Assembly (NCBI RefSeq): GCF_028736035.1
Contig: NZ_CP117866.1
Coordinates: 7,316,001 to 7,380,000, forward strand
DNA length: 64,000 nucleotides
Direction: 5' to 3'
Source of the DNA: Streptomyces sp. T12
Lineage (GTDB): Bacteria > Actinomycetota > Actinomycetes > Streptomycetales > Streptomycetaceae
Position numbers and translations under genes: made by a program. The first letter of the stretch is position 1; the number at the start of each line of letters is the position of its first letter. The notes below the pieces were generated by a model that ran no database searches, was not told where the DNA came from, and saw only the letters and a program-made list of their open reading frames with translations. Positions 41,701 to 50,136 of this stretch are shown piece after piece.

Positions 41701-42555
41701 CAGTTTCTCGGCCTCGGACTGCGCCTTGCGCAGCGCCTCCTCGGCCTCCGTCATGCGCTGCTCGGCGGCCCGGCTGAGCTCGGTGGCCTGCCGGCGGGCG
41801 GCGTCCGACTCGGTCGCGGTGGAGCTGCGCAGCTGCTCGGCGTGGTCGGTGGCCTCCTGGGCCTGAGTGGAGGCGGCGTTCAGCAGCCGCTCGGCGTCCG
41901 TACGGGCCCGGAGCAGGATCTGCTCGGCCTCCGCACGGGCCTCCTCGGCCGCGCCGGTCAGACGCTGCCGGGCCTCGCTGGTCAGCCGCTCGGCCTCGGC
42001 ACGCGCGGCCGCCATGGCCTGCTCGGCCTCGGCACGCGACTCGTCGAGGAGCCGGCGGGCCTGCGACTCGCTGCGGGCGCGCAGCTGCTCCGCCCACGCC
42101 ACGTTCTCGTTGACGTGCGACTCGACGGTCTGGCGCCGCTCGGCCAGCTCCTGGTCGAGCTGCTGGCGGCGGGTCACCGCCTCCTGGTGCAGCTCCGCCT
42201 GCAGCCGGGCCGCGTTCTCCGCGTGCTCCTGCAGGATGCGCTGGGTCTGCGCGCGGGCCTGGCTGAGCTCCCGCTCGGCCTCCTGGCGCAGCTGGTCCGC
42301 CTGGACCTGGGCGTTCCGCAGCAACTGCTCGGCCTGATAGCCGATGTCACCGCCGTCGAAGGCCGGCCGGGACATGATGGTGCGCCGCGCCTCGTGCAAC
42401 TTGGCGCGCAGCACCTCGACCTGGTAGCCGAGGTCCTCGGCGTGCTGGATCGCCTTTTCCCGCTCGGTCTTCAGCCGATCCATCTCGGCCTCGAACCGAG
42501 AGAGGTGGTCGACGTCAGCCGCCGGCTCTCGCTCCTGGCGTTCGTAGCCCCGCAC
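38707..42555 (-). CDS. scy: Giant coiled-coil polarisome scaffold Scy
   Basis: 1282 aa from GTG 42555 (VRGYERQEREP); an in-frame start 48 nt upstream is possible. After a DivIVA-like head (YQVEVLRAKLHEARR) nearly the whole length is Ala/Glu/Arg coiled coil with repeated AEAERL and EEADRV phrases, fitting the hendecad-based 51-mer repeats described for Scy. It organises the tip-organising centre with DivIVA and FilP and sets branching sites. The repetitive DNA produces long antisense open frames that are not genes. Confidence 0.94.
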   Translation of the reverse strand: MRGYERQEREPAADVDHLSRFEAEMDRLKTEREKAIQHAEDLGYQVEVLRAKLHEARRTIMSRPAFDGGDIGYQAEQLLRNAQVQADQLRQEAERELSQARAQTQRILQEHAENAARLQAELHQEAVTRRQQLDQELAERRQTVESHVNENVAWAEQLRARSESQARRLLDESRAEAEQAMAAARAEAERLTSEARQRLTGAAEEARAEAEQILLRARTDAERLLNAASTQAQEATDHAEQLRSSTATESDAARRQATELSRAAEQRMTEAEEALRKAQSEAEKLVAEAKTAAEKTLSSAESANEQRMRTAKEQVARLVSEATKEAESTKADAEQVVADARAEAEKLVAEAAEKARTITAEESATQLSKAAKTAEDVLNKAQEDAQNTTKAAAEEAERIRTEAEAEADRLRAEAHDIAEQLKGSAKDDTKEYRAKTVELQEEARRLRGEAEQLRSEAVAEGEKIRAEARKEAVQQIEEAAKTAEELLSKTRQDADELRQKATTDSEKVRTEAIERATTLRRQAEETLQRTRQEAERHREEVVEQAEGIKADAERAARELHEETERAIEDRRAEAAEELARLQSEAEQRLAAAEQALTDAREEAARIRREAAEETDRLRAEAAERIRTLQQQAEDEADRLRDEAASDASASRAEGEAIAVRLRSEAAAEAERLKSEAQDSADRVRAEAQAAAERLATEASETLAAAQEEATRRRREAEETLGSARQEADQERERAREQSEELLASARKRVEEAQAEAVRLVEEADRRATEMVSAAEQHAQQVRDSVSGLHEQAQEEITGLRSAAEHAADRTRREAQEEADRVRSDAYAERERASEDAGRIRREAGEESQAAKSLAERTVAEAIAEAERLRSDAAEHAQRVRTEASDAIAEADQAASRTRADAREDANRIRSDAATQADTLITEARSEAERLQSETIAEADRVRTDALAKAEKLVGDATSDAERLRAEAAETVGSAQQHAERVRSESQRIKAEAAAEAERLVTSAREEAERTLDEARKDANKRRQDVAEQVDKLITETTAEADKLLTEAQQQAHKTTADAEGQADTMVGAARKEADRLVSEATVEGNSMVEKARTDADELLVGARRDATSIRERAEELRDRITSEIEELHERARRESAETMKSAGDRCDALIKAAEEQLAKAQAKAKELVSEANSEAGKVRIAAVKKAEGLLKEAEQKRSTLIKEAEELKAEAIREARRTVEEGKRELEVLVRRREDINAEISRVQDVLEALESFEAPSAGKDGGVKAGATVGAPRSGGKSSES

Positions 42556-42702
42556 TGCGCGGTCCCATCCGTCCCCTGGTCGCAAGTCTCTCCATACGAG
42601 CACCGTCCATCCGCCGAACGGGGCCCCCGGGGAATGGTGTCAGATCAACGGCGAAGCACGGGCTGTTGCCCCACCCTCGTCCCCCGAAACCCGGACCCCG
42701 GA

Positions 42703-42729
42703 CGGTCCCCCCGTCGGACGGAGGGGCCG
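42703..42729 (-). terminator. Imperfect GC hairpin in the epimerase-scy gap
   Basis: CGGTCCCCCCGT, CGG, ACGGAGGGGCCG: ten of twelve positions pair. Candidate terminator of the epimerase transcript upstream of scy. Confidence 0.35.
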
Positions 42730-42787
42730 GGTCACCCTGGACTGAGCGGCGACCGCCCCCAACCCTACCGGCCCATATGTACGAGGG

Positions 42788-43228
42788 TCAGTGCTCAGGT
42801 GACTCAACAGGCGCCGAAGTGACCAGTTCTGTCAGTACGCCGTGGCAATCCTTGGGGTGCAGGAAAGTGATTCGTGACCCCATGGAGCCGCGCCGGGGCT
42901 CTTCGTACAGAACACGGATGCCCTTGTCCTTGATGTCGGCGGCGTCGCCGTCCACATCCGCCGTACCGAAGGCGATGTGGTGGACACCCTCGCCGTTCTT
43001 GTCGAGCCACTTCCCGACGGCGGAGTCCGGGCGCGTGGGCTCGAGAAGCTGCAGGTAGGAGGCACCGCCGTCGGAGGTGTCGTTGATCTTGAGCATGGCC
43101 TCGCGGACGCCCTGCTCCTCGTTGACCTCGGAGTGGAACACCTCGAAGCCGTATGTGGCCCGGTAGAACTCGACGGTCTTGTCGAGATCGAAGCAGGCGA
43201 TTCCGATGTGGTCGATTCGCGTCAGCAT
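42788..43228 (-). CDS. mce: Methylmalonyl-CoA epimerase
   Basis: 146 aa from ATG 43228. VOC-fold protein: RIDHIGIACFDLDKTVEFY gives the metal His, GEGVHHIAFGTADV the second, and the C-terminal GVLTELV the Glu ligand. Interconverts (2R)- and (2S)-methylmalonyl-CoA. Divergent from a thiolase gene; with meaB it marks a propionyl-CoA/methylmalonyl-CoA locus feeding primary metabolism and polyketide extender units. Confidence 0.94.
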   Translation of the reverse strand: MLTRIDHIGIACFDLDKTVEFYRATYGFEVFHSEVNEEQGVREAMLKINDTSDGGASYLQLLEPTRPDSAVGKWLDKNGEGVHHIAFGTADVDGDAADIKDKGIRVLYEEPRRGSMGSRITFLHPKDCHGVLTELVTSAPVESPEH

Positions 43229-43291
43229 GGAACTCAGTGCAGCGCTCCCGAGGTGGTTACGCAACGTGCGCGCGATCACACCGACAGCCCG

Positions 43292-43320
43292 GTGACGGCA
43301 CGGAGTGCCACTCAGTACAT
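43292..43320 (+). promoter_or_regulatory. Candidate thiolase promoter
   Basis: TGACGG (43292-43297), 17-nt spacer, TACATT (43315-43320), 57 nt before the thiolase start. Confidence 0.45.
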
Positions 43321-43376
43321 TCGAAGTAAACCCTCGTTCACTCCTCGGCAGTGCAGCCGGAAGGGGATCGCACCTC

Positions 43377-44579
43377 ATGTCTGGAACGAACAGCAGTACC
43401 TCGGTGATCGTCGCGGGGGCCCGTACGCCCATGGGGCGGTTGCTGGGCTCGCTGAAGTCCTTCTCGGGAGCCGACCTCGGCGGCTTCGCGATCAAGGCCG
43501 CCCTCGACCGTGCGGGGATCGGCGGCGACCAGGTGCAGTACGTGATCATGGGCCAGGTGCTGCAGGCCGGGGCGGGGCAGATCCCGGCGCGCCAGGCCGC
43601 GGTCAAGGCCGGCATCCCGATGAACGTCCCGGCGCTCACCGTCAACAAGGTGTGTCTGTCCGGCCTCGACGCCATCGCCCTCGCGGACCAGCTGATCCGC
43701 GCCGGCGAGTTCGACGTGATCGTCGCGGGCGGCCAGGAGTCCATGACCAACGCCCCGCACCTGCTGCCGAAGTCCCGCGAGGGCTTCAAGTACGGCGCGA
43801 TCGAGATGCTCGACGCCATGGCGCACGACGGTCTGACCGACGCCTTCGAGAACATCGCCATGGGCGAGTCGACGGAGAAGCACAACACCCGCCTCGGCAT
43901 CCAGCGCCCCGAGCAGGACGAGATCGCCGCCCTGTCCCACCAGCGCGCCGCCGCCGCCCAGAAGAACGGCATCTTCGAGGCGGAGATCACCCCGGTCGAG
44001 ATCCCGCAGCGCAAGGGCGAGCCGGTCGTCTTCAGCAAGGACGAGGGCATCCGCGCGGAGACCACGGCCGAGTCGCTGGGCAAGCTGCGCCCGGCGTTCT
44101 CCCGGGACGGCACGATCACGGCGGGTTCGGCGTCCCAGATCTCGGACGGCGCCGCCGCGGTCGTCGTCATGAGCAAGGCCAAGGCGCAGGAGCTCGGCCT
44201 GGACTGGATCGCCGAGATCGGCGCCCACGGCAACGTGGCGGGCCCGGACAACAGCCTCCAGTCCCAGCCCTCCAACGCCATCCTCCACGCCCTGAAGAAG
44301 GAGGGCCTGGAGGTCTCCGACCTCGACCTGATCGAGATCAATGAGGCCTTCGCAGCCGTCGCGGTGCAGTCAATGAAGGACCTCGGCGTGTCATCGGAAA
44401 AGGTGAACGTCAACGGCGGAGCCATCGCCCTGGGTCACCCGATCGGTATGTCGGGTGCGCGGCTCGTCCTGCACCTGGCCCTGGAGCTGAAGCGGCGGGG
44501 CGGCGGCGTGGGCGCGGCCGCGCTGTGCGGCGGTGGCGGCCAGGGTGACGCACTGATCGTGCGGGTATCCAAGGCCTGA
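43377..44579 (+). CDS. Acetyl-CoA C-acetyltransferase (thiolase)
   Basis: 400 aa from ATG 43377 ([17 protein letters not shown]); an in-frame upstream start at 43305 lacks conservation. Nucleophile Cys93 in [27 protein letters not shown] and the second Cys in [10 protein letters not shown] are intact. Condenses or cleaves acetoacetyl-CoA. Followed 38 nt later by meaB. Confidence 0.96.
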   Translation: MSGTNSSTSVIVAGARTPMGRLLGSLKSFSGADLGGFAIKAALDRAGIGGDQVQYVIMGQVLQAGAGQIPARQAAVKAGIPMNVPALTVNKVCLSGLDAIALADQLIRAGEFDVIVAGGQESMTNAPHLLPKSREGFKYGAIEMLDAMAHDGLTDAFENIAMGESTEKHNTRLGIQRPEQDEIAALSHQRAAAAQKNGIFEAEITPVEIPQRKGEPVVFSKDEGIRAETTAESLGKLRPAFSRDGTITAGSASQISDGAAAVVVMSKAKAQELGLDWIAEIGAHGNVAGPDNSLQSQPSNAILHALKKEGLEVSDLDLIEINEAFAAVAVQSMKDLGVSSEKVNVNGGAIALGHPIGMSGARLVLHLALELKRRGGGVGAAALCGGGGQGDALIVRVSKA

Positions 44580-44617
44580 GTTCTCGTTGTAGGACCTCTT
44601 TCGCGAACGGAGCTGTG

Positions 44618-45574
44618 ATGCAGGACGTCTCCACCCTGGTGGCCCAGGCCAGGGAAGGCCGGCCGCGGGCCGTGGCCCGGCTGATCTCCCTGGTGGAGGG
44701 GGCGTCCCCGCAGCTGCGGGAGGTCATGGCGACGCTGGCCCCGCTGACGGGCAATGCGTATGTCGTGGGCCTGACCGGATCTCCCGGCGTGGGCAAGTCG
44801 ACGTCCACCTCCGCCCTGGTGACCGCGTACCGCAAGCAGGGCAAGCGGGTCGGCGTCCTGGCCGTCGACCCGTCCTCGCCGTTCTCGGGCGGTGCCCTGC
44901 TCGGCGACCGGGTGAGGATGTCCGACCACTCCTCCGACCCCGGCGTCTACATCCGCTCGATGGCGACGCGAGGCCACCTGGGCGGCCTCGCGTGGGCCGC
45001 CCCGCAGGCGATCCGCGTCCTGGACGCGGCGGGCTGCGACGTGATCCTGGTCGAGACGGTGGGCGTGGGCCAGTCGGAGGTGGAGATCGCCTCGCAGGCC
45101 GACACCTCGGTGGTCCTCCTCGCCCCCGGCATGGGTGACGGCATCCAGGCGGCGAAGGCGGGCATCCTGGAGATCGGCGACGTCTACGTCGTCAACAAGG
45201 CCGACCGCGACGGCGCCGACGCCACCGCCCGCGAGCTCAACCACATGCTCGGCCTCGGCGAGTCCCGCGGCCCCGGCGACTGGCGCCCCCCGATCGTCAA
45301 GACGGTGGCAGCCCGCGCCGAGGGCGTCGACGAGGTCCTGGAGGCCCTGGAGAAGCACCGGGCGTGGATGGAGGAGCGCGGGGTCCTCGCGGAACGCCGC
45401 CGCGCCCGCGCCGCCCGCGAGGTGGAGACCATCGCCGTCACCGCCCTGCGCGAACGCATCGCCGACCTCCACGGCGACCGCCGCCTCGGCGCGCTGGCAG
45501 AGAAGATCGTCGCCGGGGAGCTGGACCCCTACCGGGCGGCGGACGAGCTGGTGGCGGGGCTTACGCAGGCCTGA
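44618..45574 (+). CDS. meaB: Methylmalonyl-CoA mutase chaperone GTPase MeaB
   Basis: 318 aa from ATG 44618 (GTG 44615 is too close to acggag). G3E GTPase: Walker A GSPGVGKSTSTSAL, switch VDPSSPFSGGALLGDR, ETVGVGQSEVE and NKAD. Protects and loads B12 on methylmalonyl-CoA mutase. Probably cotranscribed with the thiolase. Confidence 0.95.
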   Translation: MQDVSTLVAQAREGRPRAVARLISLVEGASPQLREVMATLAPLTGNAYVVGLTGSPGVGKSTSTSALVTAYRKQGKRVGVLAVDPSSPFSGGALLGDRVRMSDHSSDPGVYIRSMATRGHLGGLAWAAPQAIRVLDAAGCDVILVETVGVGQSEVEIASQADTSVVLLAPGMGDGIQAAKAGILEIGDVYVVNKADRDGADATARELNHMLGLGESRGPGDWRPPIVKTVAARAEGVDEVLEALEKHRAWMEERGVLAERRRARAAREVETIAVTALRERIADLHGDRRLGALAEKIVAGELDPYRAADELVAGLTQA

Positions 45575-45664
45575 GTCCCTCCCGGCGGGCGGTCCCGAGG
45601 GGAGCGTCTCGCCGTCGGCGCGACGGGGCTGTCTGTGGCTTCGTCGGCTCCCGGGCCTTCGGCA

Positions 45665-45815
45665 TGGTCAACTCCCGGGGCCCGCTGTTAGGTTGATCCG
45701 CATGTACCTCCTCTTGGCATAGGGCGCGCCTCGCCCGCGCACGGTGGACGGCCGTCGGCCGTGACCGTCGCGGCGATCCGGCGTCCCCTTTTTCGCCTCG
45801 AGTCGAGGAACTTCC
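45665..45815 (+). promoter_or_regulatory. Candidate leader with six-codon ORF and attenuator before the MFS gene
   Basis: TGGTCA (45665-45670), 17 nt, TTAGGT (45688-45693) form a promoter. Eight nt later ATG 45702 opens a six-codon frame, MYLLLA, ending TAG 45722, which would be leaderless. Then come overlapping GC-rich inverted repeats (about 45724-45780), a T5 run (45789-45793) and the CCTCGA-G-TCGAGG palindrome before GTG 45816. The order suggests ribosome-mediated attenuation; structure not computed. Confidence 0.4.
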
Positions 45816-47087
45816 GTGTCTTCCACGTCTGTCGTGCGGCCTTCGTATGCCGCCGTTCTCCGGATCCCGTACGCCCGCCGCAGCTTCGCCGCCGCCCTGC
45901 TCGGCAGGCTGTCGTACGGCATCGTCCCGCTGGCCGTGATGCTCGCCGTGACCCGGGCCTGCGGGTCGTATGCGGTGGCGGGCGTCGTGATGGCGCTGTT
46001 CTCCGGGACCAGCGTCTTTCTGTCGCCCGCGAGGGCGGCCCTGATCGACCGGTACGGGCCGCGCCGGGCGCTCGTGCCGATGGTCGCGGCCTATACCGCG
46101 TTGCTCGGGCTGTTGACGGTGATCGTCTGGCGCCCGGGTGTCGCCTCGCCGCTCGTGCTGGGCGCCGTGACCGCCGCCGCGGGCACCTGTACTCCGCCGC
46201 TGGGGCCGACCATGCGGGCCGTGTGGGGCAGGATCGCCGGCGACCGGGCGTTGGTGCAGCGCGCCTACAGCCTGGACGCCGTCGCCGAGGAACTGCTCTT
46301 CGTCTCGGGGCCGTTGCTGGTCGGCGTGGTCGTCGGGTTCGCTCCGCCGGCGCTCGGGATCGTCGTCGGGGCCGTGCTGATCGCGGCCGGGACGGCGGGG
46401 TTCGTGGCCTCGCCCCCTGTGCGGGACCTGGCCCCCGGCCACGCGAAGCCGAGGGCGCGAGGCAAGAGCCGGCGTCGGGTGCTGTGCGGGATCGGGCGGC
46501 CGGTGATCGCCGCCGCGGGCGTCGGGCTCGCGCTGGGCGCCGTCGAACTGCTGGTCGTGGCGTTCGCCGAGGGGCGCGGCCACGGCAGTGACAGCGTGGC
46601 CTGGGTACTGGCCGCCCTGTCGGCCGGAAGCGCCGTCGGCGGGCTCGCCAACGGGGCCGTCGCGTGGCGGATTTCGGCAGGGCTACGGCTGCCGCTGCTG
46701 GCCGCAGGACTGGGGCTGGCACTGCTCGGCGCGGGGCTGGCCCCGGGCCTCGGCACGCTCGCGTCGGCCATGGCGGTCGCCGGGCTCTTCGTGGCCCCGG
46801 CCCTCACCACCGCGTACCTCATCGCCGACGAGGCGGCCGCGCCCGAGGCCCGGGTCCAGGCCGGGGCCTGGGTGAACACGGCCGTCAACGCCGGGGGTAC
46901 GGCAGGCACCGCGGTCGCCGGGGTGCTGGTCGGACGGCTGTCGACGGGGTGGTGCTTCGCGGTGACCGGTGCGGTGACGCTGCTGGCGGCCGTGGCCGTG
47001 GCCGCGGCGAGGGGCGCCGCCCGTGACGGCGGCGCCCCTGAGGAAGCGGAGGAGGTGCGGGACGGGGGTGCCGTCCAGGCGGCCTGA
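45816..47087 (+). CDS. MFS transporter
   Basis: 423 aa, GTG start, about 12 membrane helices. The loop between helices 2 and 3 holds the MFS-like DRYGPRRALVP. Proton-driven exporter by family; substrate unknown. Typical C-terminal acidic tail (EEAEEVRDGG). Convergent with the PepSY gene, 2 bp apart. Confidence 0.9.
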   Translation: MSSTSVVRPSYAAVLRIPYARRSFAAALLGRLSYGIVPLAVMLAVTRACGSYAVAGVVMALFSGTSVFLSPARAALIDRYGPRRALVPMVAAYTALLGLLTVIVWRPGVASPLVLGAVTAAAGTCTPPLGPTMRAVWGRIAGDRALVQRAYSLDAVAEELLFVSGPLLVGVVVGFAPPALGIVVGAVLIAAGTAGFVASPPVRDLAPGHAKPRARGKSRRRVLCGIGRPVIAAAGVGLALGAVELLVVAFAEGRGHGSDSVAWVLAALSAGSAVGGLANGAVAWRISAGLRLPLLAAGLGLALLGAGLAPGLGTLASAMAVAGLFVAPALTTAYLIADEAAAPEARVQAGAWVNTAVNAGGTAGTAVAGVLVGRLSTGWCFAVTGAVTLLAAVAVAAARGAARDGGAPEEAEEVRDGGAVQAA

Positions 47088-47089
47088 CG

Positions 47090-47737
47090 TCAGGCGTCGT
47101 CGCCGTCGCGGTCGTCCTGGTCGTCCTGGTCGCCCTGGTCGTCGTCGTGGTCCGGGGTGACCTTGCCCGTCTTGAGGTCGACCTTCCATTCGCCCTTCGT
47201 GGTCTCCACGCTCCAGGCCGCCGGACCGTCGTCGTCCAGGTCGACGTCGGTGACGGTGCCCTTCGCCGCTGCGGCCCGGGCGGCCTCGCGGGCGTCCACG
47301 CCCGCACCCTTCAGCGCGGCGAGGTCCTCGCGGCCGTCGTTGTCGTCGTCGGCGTCGCGCTGGGCGCCGAGGACCTTGCCGGTGCTGGGGGAGACCGAGA
47401 CGGTGTACTCGGTGCCGTCGGACTTCACGACGTCCACGTCCCAGGCGTCCGCACCGTCGTCGTCCAGGTCGGCGGCGACGGCCGTGCCCGGGGTGTGCTT
47501 CAGCGCGGCCGCGATCGCGTCGGCGGCGGTGACCTTGGAGGCGGCGGCTGCCGAACGGACCTCGGTGGCGTCGTCGTCGGTGGCGTCCTCCGCGTCGTCC
47601 CGGTCGTCGGCGACCCGTACGTTCGACTGCCGCTGCGTGGGCGCGTTGTCGTCGTCACCGGACGCGTAGGCCGCGACGGTGCCGCCTCCGATCAGTGCCG
47701 CGGCGGCGACGGTGGCGATGACGATGTTGCGCTTCAT
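47090..47737 (-). CDS. Secreted PepSY-domain protein, Asp-rich
   Basis: 215 aa from ATG 47737 with gggaggg upstream; an extended in-frame ATG at 47797 runs through the repeat array. Signal peptide or anchor at residues 5-24. Two PepSY-like domains (ADAIAAALKHTPG ... KVTPD). Each contains a DLDDDG segment and there is DADDDNDGRED between, resembling EF-hand DxDxDG Ca2+ loops; the C-terminus is almost all Asp and Gln. Divergent from a two-component system, so likely a sensed or regulated exported factor. Confidence 0.88.
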   Translation of the reverse strand: MKRNIVIATVAAAALIGGGTVAAYASGDDDNAPTQRQSNVRVADDRDDAEDATDDDATEVRSAAAASKVTAADAIAAALKHTPGTAVAADLDDDGADAWDVDVVKSDGTEYTVSVSPSTGKVLGAQRDADDDNDGREDLAALKGAGVDAREAARAAAAKGTVTDVDLDDDGPAAWSVETTKGEWKVDLKTGKVTPDHDDDQGDQDDQDDRDGDDA

Positions 47738-47760
47738 GGGGTTCCCTCCCGGGTCGTTGC

Positions 47761-47820
47761 GCTTCACGGCGTTCCATGCGGCTTCATGCTGCTTCATGCC
47801 GCTTCATGTCGCTTCGTTTC
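47761..47820. repeat. Six 10-bp direct repeats (GCTTCATGNC / TGAAG core)
   Basis: Consecutive 10-mers starting at 47761, 47771, 47781, 47791, 47801 and 47811: GCTTCACGGC, GTTCCATGCG, GCTTCATGCT, GCTTCATGCC, GCTTCATGTC, GCTTCGTTTC. One-helical-turn phasing is typical of OmpR-family binding sites. They lie 24-83 bp upstream of the PepSY start, between it and its divergent regulator. A further pair of CTGAAG (47859, 47869) and the 16-bp near-palindrome CTGAAGAGATCTTCAG (47869-47884) sit on the regulator side. Confidence 0.75.
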
Positions 47821-47907
47821 GACGGGAACCAATCTGCCGAAGCGACGCTGAGAGGAACCTGAAGCCCCCTGAAGAGATCTTCAGCTCCGCTTTGCCAGTC
47901 TTTACGC

Positions 47908-48585
47908 ATGCGCCTGTTGATCGTGGAGGACGAGAAGCGGCTGGCCCTGTCGCTCGCCAAGGGCCTGACGGCCGAGGGGTACGCCGTGGACGTCGTCCAC
48001 GACGGCCGGGAAGGGCTGTACCGGGCCTCGGAGGGGTCGTACGACCTCGTGATCCTCGACATCATGCTGCCCGGCATGAACGGCTACCGCGTCTGCGCCG
48101 CCCTGCGCGCCGCCGGCCACGACGTGCCGATCCTCATGCTCACCGCCAAGGACGGCGAGTACGACGAGGCCGAGGGGCTGGACACCGGCGCCGACGACTA
48201 CCTCACCAAGCCGTTCTCGTACGTCGTGCTCGTCGCCCGCGTGAAGGCGCTGCTGCGGCGTGGCGGCCAGGGTGCCGGAGCCTCTCCCGTGCACGTCCAC
48301 GGGGACCTCAAGGTCGACACCGCCGCCCGCCGCGTCTTCCTCGGGGACGACGAAGTGACCCTCACGGCCAAGGAGTTCGCCGTCCTGGAGCAGCTCGTGG
48401 TGCGGGCCGGCGAGGTGGTGTCCAAGGCCGAGATCCTGGAGCACGTCTGGGACTTCGCGTACGAGGGCGATCCGAACATCGTCGAGGTGTACGTCAGCAC
48501 CCTGCGGCGCAAGCTGCGCGCCGGGCTCATCCGGACGGTCCGGGGCGCCGGTTACCGGCTGGAGACAGTGGAGGCCGCGCGATGA
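47908..48585 (+). CDS. OmpR/PhoB-type response regulator
   Basis: 225 aa. Receiver with phospho-acceptor Asp51 (VILDIMLPGMNGY) and Lys in YLTKPFSY; C-terminal winged helix (VTLTAKEFAVLEQL ... IRTVRGAGYRLE). Stop overlaps the kinase start (ATGA). Likely binds the TGAAG repeats in the divergent gap. Confidence 0.94.
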   Translation: MRLLIVEDEKRLALSLAKGLTAEGYAVDVVHDGREGLYRASEGSYDLVILDIMLPGMNGYRVCAALRAAGHDVPILMLTAKDGEYDEAEGLDTGADDYLTKPFSYVVLVARVKALLRRGGQGAGASPVHVHGDLKVDTAARRVFLGDDEVTLTAKEFAVLEQLVVRAGEVVSKAEILEHVWDFAYEGDPNIVEVYVSTLRRKLRAGLIRTVRGAGYRLETVEAAR

Positions 48586-50075
48586 GAGGTCGCCTCTTCG
48601 GCTCCGTCCGGTCCCGGGCCACGCTGGCCGCCACCTTCGTCGTCGCGGTGGCGCTGGTCGCGGCCGGGACCGCCGTCCTGCTGTCGCTTCGGTCCAATCT
48701 GGTCGGAGAGGCCGGCACGGAGGCGGAACACACCGCACGGGCCGTCGCCACGGACATCGCGATCAAGAGGCCGGACCAGCCGCTGTCGGTGGACAACGAC
48801 GAACCCGTCCAGGTCGTCGACGAGAACAACAGGCTGCTCGCCGCCAGCGAGGACCTGGAGCGGATCAGCGGCACGGGCACCGACGCGGTGCGGCCACAGC
48901 CGCGGACCTCGCCCGGTGGGGGCGAGGGCGGTGAGGACTCCGACGACGACGCGGACGACGACTCCTCCCTGGAGCCGGGCGAGATCAGCGACCACACCAC
49001 CTTCACGAACGGCACCGCCACGCTCGACGGCGAGACCGACGACTACCGCTTCGCCAAGGTCCAGGTCGAGGTCAAGGGCAGGGGCACGCTCACCGTGTAC
49101 GCGGGCGCCCCGCTCTCCGCCGAACAGGGCGCCGTCAAGACGGCGCTGACCGTCATGCTGATCGGCTTCCCGCTGCTGCTCGGCGTCGTCGCGGCCGTCA
49201 CCTGGCTGGTCACCCGGCGCGCCCTGCGTCCGGTCGAGGGCATCCGCAGCGAGATGGCCGCGATCACCGCCTCCGAGGACCTCGCGCGCCGCGTACCGGT
49301 GCCGGACACGCACGACGAGGTCGCCCACCTCGCACTGACCACGAACGAGACGCTGGCCGCGCTGCAGACCTCGGTGGAACGCCAGCGCCGCTTCGTCGCC
49401 GACGCCTCGCACGAGCTGCGCAGCCCGATCGCGTCCCTGCGCACCCAGCTCGAAGTGGGCGTCGCGCACCCCGAGTTGCTCGACCTCGACGGCGCCGTGG
49501 AGGACACCGTACGACTGCAGGGCCTGGCCGCCGACCTGCTGTTGCTGGCCCGCCTGGACGCGGGCGAGCGGCCCGGTACTGCATTTTCCCGGGGGACAAC
49601 CCCCGGACCCCCGGCGCGGTTCGACCTCGGCGCGCTGGCCCGCGAGGAGGCCGAGGGGCGGGCCGGCGTGACGGTTCAGGCGCAGGTCGTGGCGGTGGCC
49701 GGGTCGCGGGGGCAGGTGGGGCGGGTGCTGACCAACCTGCTGGACAACGCGCAGCGGCACGCCCGCTCGGCGGTCACCGTGACCGTCCGGCGGGACGGGG
49801 ACGGGGACGGGGGCGGGGCCGGGGGCGGCGGGGAGGGCGCCTGGGCCGTCGTGGCCGTCGCGGACGACGGGGACGGGGTGGCCGAGGCCGACCAGGAGCG
49901 GATCTTCGAACGGTTCGTACGGCTCGACGAGGCCCGCAGCCGCGACGACGGCGGCGCCGGGCTGGGCCTGGCCATCGCCCGCGACGTGGCCGTACGGCAC
50001 GGTGGCACGCTCACCGTGGGCCGGGCGCCGGCGGGCGGAGCCCTGTTCGAACTCCGCCTGCCGCAGGCTCAGTAG
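48582..50075 (+). CDS. Sensor histidine kinase with acidic sensor loop
   Basis: 497 aa from ATG 48582. Two membrane helices (about 13-38 and 190-212) enclose a sensor with an acidic run (EDSDDDADDDSSLEPGE). HAMP, then His277 in FVADASHELRSPIASL, then HATPase (DNAQRHA, DGVAEADQERIFERF). Residues near 332-344 (AFSRGTTPGPPA) are encoded by a GC-rich hairpin repeat, and a Gly-rich DGDGDGGGAGGGG loop enlarges the ATP lid side. Both look like low-complexity insertions. Confidence 0.93.
   Translation: MRGRLFGSVRSRATLAATFVVAVALVAAGTAVLLSLRSNLVGEAGTEAEHTARAVATDIAIKRPDQPLSVDNDEPVQVVDENNRLLAASEDLERISGTGTDAVRPQPRTSPGGGEGGEDSDDDADDDSSLEPGEISDHTTFTNGTATLDGETDDYRFAKVQVEVKGRGTLTVYAGAPLSAEQGAVKTALTVMLIGFPLLLGVVAAVTWLVTRRALRPVEGIRSEMAAITASEDLARRVPVPDTHDEVAHLALTTNETLAALQTSVERQRRFVADASHELRSPIASLRTQLEVGVAHPELLDLDGAVEDTVRLQGLAADLLLLARLDAGERPGTAFSRGTTPGPPARFDLGALAREEAEGRAGVTVQAQVVAVAGSRGQVGRVLTNLLDNAQRHARSAVTVTVRRDGDGDGGGAGGGGEGAWAVVAVADDGDGVAEADQERIFERFVRLDEARSRDDGGAGLGLAIARDVAVRHGGTLTVGRAPAGGALFELRLPQAQ
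49589..49612 (+). repeat. GC-rich hairpin repeat, copy 3 (inside the histidine kinase)
   Basis: CCGGGGG, ACAA, CCCCCGG, then A and CCCCC, preceded by TTTT. Same design as copies at 4806 and 13433, with arm flanks CC/GG here, CT/AG and TT/AA there. It sits between the dimerisation and ATPase domains. Confidence 0.65.
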
Positions 50076-50101
50076 ACGTAGACGTAGACGTAGACGTAGA
50101 C
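50072..50101. repeat. Five tandem GTAGAC hexamers
   Basis: Five perfect copies span the kinase stop codon (TAG 50073-50075). A simple repeat likely generated by slippage; each unit also holds an in-frame TAG, so copy number does not change the protein. Confidence 0.85.
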
Positions 50102-50136
50102 GTCGGGTCTGCCGGCGCCCGCCGGGTCCGCCCGGG

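Noticed and set aside
39172..42822. 1216-codon plus-strand frame opposite scy
   Set aside because: Mirror image of the repetitive coiled-coil codons; Leu/Gly-rich shadow protein without homology features.
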